This document shows positions 1 to 4,827 of a DNA stretch of 5,315 bases, one piece after another (position 1 is the first letter of the stretch; each line of letters starts with the position of its first letter). The notes under the pieces were generated by a model, which searched no databases, was not told the origin of the DNA, and saw only the letters and a list, made by a program, of their open reading frames with translations. The translations under genes and the position numbers were made by a program. Source of the DNA: an uncultured candidate division Zixibacteria bacterium (GTDB lineage: Bacteria; Zixibacteria; MSB-5A5; GN15; FEB-12); the NCBI GenBank assembly GCA_913009765.1, contig CAJVYT010000315.1:1-5315 (forward strand). The letters are read 5' to 3'.

Positions 1-2
1 CG

Positions 3-383
3 TTTTTCCTCAGTCAGGCGGCGGCACCCCATCTGAAGGCCAGCAGGGGCTGCATCGTCAACCTGAGCGATATCCACGGCATGCGTACATTGAAAAACCA
101 CCCGGTGTACACCGCCGCCAAGGCCGGACTCATTAGTCTGACCAAGGCCCTGGCACGGGAACTGGCCCCGGAGGTACGCGTCAACGCCGTGGCCCCCGGC
201 GCCATCCTGTGGCCGGAAAACGACCTCGACGAAATGGCCAAGCAACGCATTGTCTCCCGCATCCCGCTGAAACAACCCGGTAGCCCGGAACATGTCGCCA
301 GCACCGTACGGTTCTTGATTCGTGATGCGGATTATATTACCGGGCAGATTATTGCGGTGGATGGGGGGAGATTGGTGGTGTAG
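3..383 (+). CDS. Pteridine reductase-type short-chain dehydrogenase (C-terminal half, 5' end outside window)
   Basis: The last 126 residues of a classical short-chain dehydrogenase/reductase are visible; the frame is open to the left edge, so the Rossmann half with the NADPH-binding glycine motif is outside the window. The catalytic YxxxK is Tyr36/Lys40 of the visible part (YTAAK). Thirteen residues before the Tyr, where most SDRs have the catalytic Ser, there is Asp23 in NLSDIHG. This Asp at this spacing is typical of pteridine reductases (PTR1/FolM group), which reduce pterins or dihydrofolate with NADPH in the cytoplasm. The RVNAVAPG segment and the C-terminal ITGQIIAVDGG segment are standard SDR features. 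The family is usually about 245-250 residues, so roughly half is present. Its high G+C contrasts with the DNA that follows. The SDR fold is certain; the pterin substrate is inferred from the Asp. A pteridine-reductase-like SDR of other specificity remains possible. Confidence 0.88.
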   Translation, partial: FFLSQAAAPHLKASRGCIVNLSDIHGMRTLKNHPVYTAAKAGLISLTKALARELAPEVRVNAVAPGAILWPENDLDEMAKQRIVSRIPLKQPGSPEHVASTVRFLIRDADYITGQIIAVDGGRLVV

Positions 384-437
384 GTTTATTTTTCTGCCAG
401 GAGTCAATATTACTTTTTGAATAAAGGGATCAATTCA

Positions 438-1247
438 ATGAACAAATATAATCAGTTCCCATCTTTGTTTTTTAGGGAAAGTCAAAGCAGGACAGACTCT
501 AGAAAAAGGCTGGCAATTATCGGATGTACGTTTTGCGCAGTAATTTTAACATCCATAGTATGGGCACGAGGAGAAATGACCTCTGATCTTAATCCCCCGT
601 TGTTTTCAAGCGCTCCATTAAGGACTATTAATGATGTTAAAACAGTAGATACATGGTATGGCATGTATTGTGATGGTACTGGTTGTAAATTATCTAAGAT
701 CAAATTCGGGATAAAACGTGGATCATGTTCCGGTGGTGATAGCATAGATTGGGTCCGACTCTCTGTAAAAAATGGTAAGTTGCCTGTTTTTGCAATTAAA
801 GGTTTTGGGATAAGCGCTACTAGTGTGGAAACTTATTATCATACCTTTCCTAGAGCAAGATATTATCCTCGGCCTGATGAAAAACCCATGTTTGGAAAAT
901 TACGTCCGAGTAGCGGTAAAAGTACTGTAGAGCGGTTATTACCGGCAGGTAAAAACACATGGGTACGTTGGGCACCAAAATATGCTAACAATGAAATTCG
1001 TTTCTATATAGAAAAAGATGACAAACGACAATTGTTATACGCTGTTCCAGTTGGTAATGTTGCATTTATTAACCCCCCTTCTTGGATAGGAGATTTAGAC
1101 AGGGATGGAAGAATGGATTTTTTTATTGAATATCCTGCAGCTTATGGTGGCTATGATTACGCTCTATATATTTCCAATATAGCAAAGAATGATGAGATTG
1201 TTGGTCTAGCATCTCGATATTCTCCTAGTGAGCAGGCATGTGATTGA
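438..1247 (+). CDS. Exported hypothetical protein with FG-GAP/EF-hand-like Asp loop
   Basis: I do not recognise the family as a whole. ATG 438 is chosen because AAGGGA (424-429) lies 8 bases upstream; an in-frame TTG at 417 has only a distant AGGAG. The 269-residue product has a basic stretch (RKR, residues 22-24), then a hydrophobic segment (about 25-43) ending in VWA at 41-43, so it is an uncleaved anchor or a signal peptide cut after Ala43. The rest should be periplasmic or surface-exposed. Cys78, Cys83, Cys97 and Cys268 could form two disulfides. Near the C-terminus WIGDLDRDGRMDF carries Asp219, Asp221, Asp223 and Asp227 in the DxDxDGxxD pattern of calcium loops in FG-GAP/VCBS repeats; only one is present, so it is not a full integrin-like propeller. 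Its stop overlaps the next start, so the two genes are probably co-translated and may work together. Role unknown. Confidence 0.78.
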   Translation: MNKYNQFPSLFFRESQSRTDSRKRLAIIGCTFCAVILTSIVWARGEMTSDLNPPLFSSAPLRTINDVKTVDTWYGMYCDGTGCKLSKIKFGIKRGSCSGGDSIDWVRLSVKNGKLPVFAIKGFGISATSVETYYHTFPRARYYPRPDEKPMFGKLRPSSGKSTVERLLPAGKNTWVRWAPKYANNEIRFYIEKDDKRQLLYAVPVGNVAFINPPSWIGDLDRDGRMDFFIEYPAAYGGYDYALYISNIAKNDEIVGLASRYSPSEQACD

Positions 1248-2695
1248 TGCCAACATGCGTTAAAATTCTGCTTTCCGCCATCATTGCTTTTTTTAGCATA
1301 TTTTTTATCGCGCTCATTCTTCTTCTTTTATCGGTTTTTTTGCGTGTATTATATCCTCCCATAATCAAGCATTACCCTTCATTTTTGCTTTCTGAAAAAC
1401 GCAAGAACGAAAATAAATATGAAAAGCACAAGGAGGAAAATCCAAGCGCAGCGGTACTATTAGCCCGAAAAAGAGGAAAGATGATTTATCGGCATGAGGC
1501 CATTTATGTTGGTAATAGTCATGTATTGATAGCGGGAGGGATGATAGAGAATAAAAATGGGAGGTTTATTGTTCGTGAATCAAGTTCCTATGATGCGTAT
1601 CATCGATTTTCAGGGAATGGCGCAGTTTTAAATGTACCAAGAACGACCCCCCTTTTGTTTAGATTGCCCGATAACAGAGTGATGATAGCAGGCGGGTCAA
1701 CCGGCTACAGCTGTTCTGATAGGGGTAGTAAAACCAGATTGGTAAAGAATCGGTTACCAATAGAGGTTTATGATCTTAAAAACATGCAATCTTTTAATTA
1801 TACGAATAGGAAATGGGAGTTAGTAGATGGGCCAAGATTTTATTGTGATGAGCAAATAATCCCTATGGGAACCAATCCATGGTTGGTTGTTCGGCCAATA
1901 TATACAGATTCTATTTATTTATCAGAAACACGCATATACGAATGGACTCCCCCAGATGGAAAGCTTATCCCTGTAGGTAAGCTACCAACACCAAGAGAAA
2001 AATTTGAACTTTTAAAATTGAAGTCCAAGCGAATATTGATAGCTGGTGGCCATGAAAGAAAATATACTATCGAGATAGACAAAAAATGTGAGAATGAATG
2101 TAATCGAGAATATATAAGATTTGGAGAAACAAAAAGTGTTGAAAATAACTATATTTGGGATAATACGACAAAACGCATTAAGCGTGTCCCGGTTGATGAT
2201 CAGAAAGTATTTTATGCGGCGTTTAATGGTAGAAATATAAACAGAAGTGTGATTTTAAATTGGACTTTACTGCATGACTCTACAGTAGTACTCGCTTCGC
2301 GAAATAAAGGCGTATCTGTGTGGCACTATGACCTAAGTAATGGTCGATTACGGGAGCTATCAAGTGATCTAAGATTATGGGCAAACAGATGGTTCAAAGA
2401 AAGGGTCCATGGATGGCGCACAGATAACGATGGAATAGATACCTTATCATTCCAAAATGGATTATTAATAATACGTGGCGACGGTGCTTATAAGAGGTGG
2501 GATAGCTCAGGTCTTGTTAAAGAAGGCCCACCTATGGTGATATTTGATAGGAGAGGTAAGTCGATACCGGGGCGTGTAGGTTTTATTGCTACTAAGGTAA
2601 ATGAAAATACCGTATTGATATCTGGCGGCAGAAACATTGTCGGTCGTAATAAGATACGACCAGATTCCCTGCAATTAATACAGATTCAGCAGTAA
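1247..2695 (+). CDS. Membrane-anchored Kelch-like beta-propeller protein
   Basis: The 482-residue product starts at ATG 1247, whose A is also the last base of the preceding gene's TGA (TGATG overlap); AGCAGG at 1231-1236 is a weak ribosome site, so translational coupling is likely. One strong membrane segment lies at about residues 5-36, followed by a charged Lys/Glu-rich linker (about 50-79), which suggests an N-terminal inner-membrane anchor with the rest periplasmic. Repeated Kelch-type strands occur as VLIAGG (93-98), LPDNRVMIAGGS (140-151), ILIAGGH (263-269) and VLISGGRN (456-463), each a hydrophobic strand followed by the paired Gly typical of Kelch/galactose-oxidase-like blades. Other blades are too diverged to count by eye. 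No catalytic motif is visible, so a binding or scaffold role is inferred. The propeller fold is fairly safe; partner and function are unknown. DNA is AT-rich compared with the pteridine reductase gene. Confidence 0.8.
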   Translation: MPTCVKILLSAIIAFFSIFFIALILLLLSVFLRVLYPPIIKHYPSFLLSEKRKNENKYEKHKEENPSAAVLLARKRGKMIYRHEAIYVGNSHVLIAGGMIENKNGRFIVRESSSYDAYHRFSGNGAVLNVPRTTPLLFRLPDNRVMIAGGSTGYSCSDRGSKTRLVKNRLPIEVYDLKNMQSFNYTNRKWELVDGPRFYCDEQIIPMGTNPWLVVRPIYTDSIYLSETRIYEWTPPDGKLIPVGKLPTPREKFELLKLKSKRILIAGGHERKYTIEIDKKCENECNREYIRFGETKSVENNYIWDNTTKRIKRVPVDDQKVFYAAFNGRNINRSVILNWTLLHDSTVVLASRNKGVSVWHYDLSNGRLRELSSDLRLWANRWFKERVHGWRTDNDGIDTLSFQNGLLIIRGDGAYKRWDSSGLVKEGPPMVIFDRRGKSIPGRVGFIATKVNENTVLISGGRNIVGRNKIRPDSLQLIQIQQ

Positions 2696-2753
2696 ATATT
2701 TTTATGGCTAACGTATGATTTTAATTTGCTAGGTGCAATATATAATGGAGTTT

Positions 2754-2790
2754 TAGCACGGTAGGTTGGGGTGAGGAACGAACCCCAACG
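2754..2790 (+). repeat. Dispersed palindromic repeat, copy 1 (diverged)
   Basis: This copy starts with TAGCACGGTAGGTTGGGG and forms a perfect 8-bp stem, GTTGGGGT (2765-2772) with ACCCCAAC (2782-2789), around a 9-base loop. It shares the TAGCRCGGTAGGTTGGG head with copies 2 and 3 but has a different base pair inside the stem. It looks like a REP- or MITE-like dispersed element; I have seen similar TAGGTTGGG...CCCAAC hairpins in gammaproteobacterial genomes. It could fold in the transcript downstream of the propeller operon, but there is no T tract for a classical terminator. Confidence 0.75.
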
Positions 2791-2798
2791 CCCTATCC

Positions 2799-2873
2799 AT
2801 AGCGCGGTAGGTTGGGATGAGAGAAACGAATCCCAACACAGCCATTTAATATTTACCCCGGTATGACGATTTA
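2799..2873 (+). repeat. Dispersed palindromic repeat, copy 2
   Basis: The stem is GTTGGGAT (2811-2818) with ATCCCAAC (2830-2837) around an 11-base loop, followed by an AT-rich tail. Bases 2799-2858 are identical to 4598-4657 (60 of 60), and similarity continues to 2873/4672 with three mismatches (at 2859, 2861 and 2865). The near-identity over about 75 bases, tail included, means the repeated unit is larger than the hairpin and that the two copies share a recent origin or exchange sequence. Confidence 0.85.
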
Positions 2874-2958
2874 TTACTCGGCTGCGTCGAAGGGGGGATA
2901 AAAACACCTTCGTTTTGGTGCGCTGTGAAGGGGAGGGAAAACAAGTAGATAAATTGTG

Positions 2959-3035
2959 GTCTATCTTCTATTATTTCCTATTGTTTTGGCGGCATAACAC
3001 AATATTGGTACCAGCCGCATAATCAACCGATAGAT
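2959..3035 (+). other. Degenerate integron attC-like site upstream of the first cassette
   Basis: The right half, CATAATCAACCGATAGAT (3018-3035), closely resembles the right half of the clear attC at 4031-4095 (CTTAATTCAACCGTTAGCT). The R' box would be GATAGAT (3029-3035), a T-to-A variant of GTTRRRY. A partly complementary R'' box, GTCTATC, lies at 2959-2965 (6 of 7 pair), and ATTAT (2970-2974) pairs with ATAAT (3019-3023). Further in, GCGGC (2989-2993) can pair with GCCGC (3014-3018), but asymmetrically. The best support is the cassette rule: TAGATTTC just at this R' (3031-3038) is the exact complement of GAAATCTA (4028-4035) at the left end of the next attC. The right half is fairly credible; the left boundary is uncertain. 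The mutated core suggests loss of function. Confidence 0.5.
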
Positions 3036-4089
3036 TTCAATTGTTGATATGGATGAACGTACGTATAGGCGCGCAGTAGCTAAAGCTTTTGGGAAGGCTC
3101 AGAAGAAAGTTAATAACCTACGCTCAAAATGCTTTTATCCAGGCTGTAAGCTTATCGCTATAAATTCACATTCTCAGCAGAAATTAGGGCAGCTGAGAAC
3201 AATTGCCGAAAACGGTGAAGTGTTTGGAATGCAACGAAATCACTACCAAACATTAAAGCAATTACCAGACAGCCGCTTTCTCATAAAAATGGGTATTGCC
3301 GAAGCATCAACATTTATGGGTTATTGTGCAAAGCATGACCGAGATGTGTTTGAACCAATAGAGTTACGATCTCTTGAGCCGGATAATGAAGAGCAGGCTT
3401 TTATTCTATTTGTTCGGGCTTTTAGTTATGAGTTTGCACAGAAGCGACGAATGCTTGAGTGGAAAACCTTAATCTTAAATGACCTAAAAAATATCGTGGC
3501 TAGGGAAGTAATTGAACACATAGCGGCTACTAGGGATAGCATTGCAGCTTTTTTCAAGCAAGATGCTCCTTATTATATGGATAGTATCTATTCCGCATTT
3601 GATAATAAAGATTACTCAGATTTTACAACGGTTTGGAAAACTGTGAGCAACAATATTGGATTGTCTAGCTGTTGTATATACACTCCTTTACTTGATCAGC
3701 ACGAGGCGCATATGAAAGAAACATGGGGAACACCTCAACCGCTAGTTTCATTTAATCTTGTACCAGCAATATCAATTACTCACGTGATTACCTCATGGCT
3801 CCCTAATTCTAGTGGCTTTACCGATTGGATAAATGATGAAGTAGAGACAAGTGAAGGTTTAGAGCTATACATCAATCGATGTGCTATCACTGAGTCCGAG
3901 GATACCTGTATACGACCGTCATTATGGGAATCTTTATCAGAGCAGGAACAAAAGGAAGCCGAAATTGCTATGTTTCCTAATCATATGCGCGGCCCATTGG
4001 GTTCGATACCTAGGATTGTGACATTATGAAATCTAAAAGCTCATTCAAGTTCGCCCGTAGAAAGCGCGCAGCGTCCCTTAATTCAACCG
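3030..4089 (+). mobile_element. Integron gene cassette 1 (relic left border)
   Basis: The unit runs from the inferred cut point in the degenerate R' box (between 3029 and 3030) to the cut point in the attC at 4089/4090. It contains one gene close to its left border (start codon 14 bases after the R' box), which fills nearly all of it and ends two bases before its attC, as in a typical cassette. No integrase or attI is in the window. The cassette cannot be expected to excise normally, because its left core site has lost the GTT. Confidence 0.55.
3049..4029 (+). CDS. Uncharacterised cassette protein with probable zinc-binding N-terminal module
   Basis: The product has 326 residues and no signal peptide or membrane segment, so it is probably cytoplasmic. 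ATG 3049 is the first possible ATG, because an in-frame TAG lies at 3031-3033; no Shine-Dalgarno is evident, perhaps because the start sits immediately after an attC border. The N-terminal third has a Cys/His set: Cys28-x4-Cys33, Ser40-His41, then Cys93-x2-His96 followed by Asp97. This spacing suggests a treble-clef or HNH-like zinc site; the SH and CxxHD pair also fits a family of hypothetical proteins I recall from accessory regions but cannot name. The C-terminal two thirds are Glu/Lys-rich and largely helical in appearance (about 110-170), with no further motif that I recognise; Cys208-Cys209, Cys278 and Cys287 are not in an obvious metal pattern. A nuclease, regulator or defence role is possible but not shown. 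Confidence 0.8.
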   Translation: MDERTYRRAVAKAFGKAQKKVNNLRSKCFYPGCKLIAINSHSQQKLGQLRTIAENGEVFGMQRNHYQTLKQLPDSRFLIKMGIAEASTFMGYCAKHDRDVFEPIELRSLEPDNEEQAFILFVRAFSYEFAQKRRMLEWKTLILNDLKNIVAREVIEHIAATRDSIAAFFKQDAPYYMDSIYSAFDNKDYSDFTTVWKTVSNNIGLSSCCIYTPLLDQHEAHMKETWGTPQPLVSFNLVPAISITHVITSWLPNSSGFTDWINDEVETSEGLELYINRCAITESEDTCIRPSLWESLSEQEQKEAEIAMFPNHMRGPLGSIPRIVTL

Positions 4090-4095
4090 TTAGCT
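4031..4095 (+). other. Integron attC recombination site (65 bp)
   Basis: The site begins two bases after the preceding stop codon. The R'' box is ATCTAAA (4031-4037) and the R' box is GTTAGCT (4089-4095; GTTRRRY except for a C at the sixth position). Inside lie L'' TTCAAG (4044-4049) and L' CTTAA (4077-4081), which pair with the C at 4046 left over as the single extrahelical base that orients attC folding. Spacers between R and L boxes are 5-6 bases, and CGC (4052-4054) pairs with GCG (4071-4073) further in. The motif order, spacing and about 60-bp length match the short attC type known from class 1 integron cassettes (TTCAAG near the left end, TTAATTCA before GTTAG). The integrase cut would fall between G4089 and T4090. 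Confidence 0.85.
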
Positions 4096-4598
4096 GCTTA
4101 TTCTGACTGAGAGTCATGATGAGAAATACATACATTGTCTTCATAGTGATCTTGGGAAGCTGTCAGGCTTCTTTGGCAGGTGAAATAGCTGAGCCGCTGT
4201 ATTGTGTCGTTCAAGAGCTGGAGAGTATTTCTATAGCTACAAATAGCACTAAGTCTGTAGATATAAAAAAGATTAATCCCAAGAAACCAATTAAGGTCGT
4301 ATATAAGCCAAAGCAGGATGGCTATATTATAGAAATCTATGGGAAAAACTCAAAAATTGAGCAAGTAAGCGAGTTCAGTAAGGCTTATTCGGCCGGGGGA
4401 ACGCAATACCTAAGCCTTACCAATCCGAATCATGCGATCACCTATTTTGGTAAAAACAAAGAGGGCTACCATGTTGTTATGAAATTTATGAGGTTTCAGA
4501 GGAATGACGGAGGTAGAAATAGCGGCTGGCGCACAGACAGTTATATAAACGTGTTTATGTATTGCGCTGATCGTTCAAAATTGAAACCAGCTAACAAA
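4090..4598 (+). mobile_element. Integron gene cassette 2 (right attC truncated)
   Basis: The unit starts at the cut point of the 65-bp attC (TTAGCTGC) and contains one small gene. Its own attC begins at CAGCTAACAA (4588-4597), whose CAGCTAAC is the exact complement of GTTAGCTG at 4089-4096, as expected for a genuine cassette. No L boxes or matching GTTRRRY core follow; the sequence changes at 4598-4599 into the dispersed repeat, so the rest of the attC was replaced or deleted and the cassette should be immobile. Confidence 0.65.
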
Positions 4599-4601
4599 TA
4601 G
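4116..4601 (+). CDS. Small exported hypothetical protein (cassette 2)
   Basis: The product has 161 residues and I do not recognise the family. Two adjacent ATG codons lie at 4116 and 4119; GAGAG (4109-4113) is 5 bases from the second, which is therefore the better spaced start. The N-terminus is an export signal with a short basic region and a hydrophobic core. It can be read two ways: type I cleavage after ASLA (residue 21), or a lipobox LGSC at 13-16, giving a lipoprotein with Gln at +2. The mature part has only two other cysteines, Cys30 and Cys150 near either end, which could form a disulfide closing a small beta-rich domain. Codons 159-160 read through the attC arm GCTAAC, and the TAG stop is the first three bases of the TAGC head of the dispersed repeat, so the present C-terminus may have been set by that insertion. 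Small exported proteins of unknown function are common in cassettes. Confidence 0.75.
   Translation: MMRNTYIVFIVILGSCQASLAGEIAEPLYCVVQELESISIATNSTKSVDIKKINPKKPIKVVYKPKQDGYIIEIYGKNSKIEQVSEFSKAYSAGGTQYLSLTNPNHAITYFGKNKEGYHVVMKFMRFQRNDGGRNSGWRTDSYINVFMYCADRSKLKPANK
4588..4598 (+). other. Truncated attC: R'' arm only
   Basis: CAGCTAAC (4588-4595) matches the attC R'' consensus and is complementary over 8 bases to GTTAGCTG at 4089-4096. The L boxes and R' box that should follow are absent, because the dispersed repeat starts at about 4599. It is a short motif, supported mainly by its match to the preceding attC and its position at the end of the cassette gene. Confidence 0.6.
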
Positions 4602-4672
4602 CGCGGTAGGTTGGGATGAGAGAAACGAATCCCAACACAGCCATTTAATATTTACCCTGATATTACGATTTA
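4598..4672 (+). repeat. Dispersed palindromic repeat, copy 3
   Basis: Bases 4598-4657 are identical to 2799-2858, with three mismatches in the next 15 bases. The hairpin is GTTGGGAT with ATCCCAAC (4610-4617 and 4629-4636). It is in the same orientation as copies 1 and 2. Its left end coincides with the stop codon of the cassette 2 gene and with the point where the attC sequence is lost, which suggests insertion at, or a deletion ending at, this spot. Confidence 0.85.
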
Positions 4673-4679
4673 CGCTGCA

Positions 4680-4719
4680 AAAATGGGGACGGATTCACAT
4701 AGAACCTCTAGCGAGGTTC
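4680..4719. repeat. Possible REP/IS200-type element remnant: GGGGACGGATT motif plus 7-bp hairpin
   Basis: AAATGGGGACGGATTCACAT (4681-4700) is followed at once by the perfect hairpin GAACCTC (4702-4708), TAGC loop, GAGGTTC (4713-4719). From memory, GGGGACGGATT-type sequence is often found beside REP-associated (Y1/IS200-like) transposase genes in proteobacteria, and subterminal hairpins are typical of that group. No transposase is present. From 4720 to 4827 I see no supportable gene or site. A decayed element end is a guess; the hairpin itself is certain. Confidence 0.35.
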
Positions 4720-4827
4720 ATCATGCACTTCCTGAACGCACTTTGTTTGTTCTGGTCGTATTTTTTGATAAAATCCTGGGCATGGACGCTGGTAGTGATA
4801 GTAAAAGGAGACGGAGGGATTAAGCCT

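Larger units (their letters stand above)
2696..3048. other. Intergenic region with two hairpin repeats and a degenerate attC-like site
   Basis: This 353-base stretch holds no convincing gene. It contains repeat copies 1 and 2 (2754-2790 and 2799-2873) and the attC-like site at 2959-3035. Between them is a short inverted repeat, CGAAGG (2888-2893) with CCTTCG (2907-2912), followed by only four T residues; it is at best a weak terminator for the propeller operon. I could not find a convincing sigma-70 promoter for the gene at 3049. Confidence 0.7.

Noticed and set aside
14..304. Minus-strand frame opposite the pteridine reductase
   Set aside because: Antisense shadow of a G+C-rich conserved gene.
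417..437. Upstream TTG start adding seven residues to the exported protein
   Set aside because: Its AGGAG is 13 bases away, whereas ATG 438 has AAGGGA at good spacing.
1244..1246. TTG start one codon before the propeller gene's ATG
   Set aside because: The ATG at 1247 gives the common TGATG stop/start overlap and is the normal codon.
2705..2711. GGCTAAC after the propeller gene as an attC R'' box
   Set aside because: No GTTAGCC or L boxes follow within attC range, and no matching core precedes the operon near 384-437, so the cassette rule fails. Probably chance.
2754..2873. CRISPR array
   Set aside because: Only two unequal palindromic units, without regular spacers or cas genes; a third copy lies 1.8 kb away.
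2686..2907. Minus-strand frame across the two hairpin repeats
   Set aside because: Consists almost wholly of repeat sequence; no ribosome site or recognisable domain.
2888..2916. Intrinsic terminator (CGAAGG/CCTTCG stem then TTTT)
   Set aside because: Six-bp stem with a 13-base loop and only four T residues; too weak to list as a separate feature.
2992..2998. GCATAAC as an alternative left arm of the upstream attC
   Set aside because: It does not pair with the GATAGAT core and leaves no room for L boxes.
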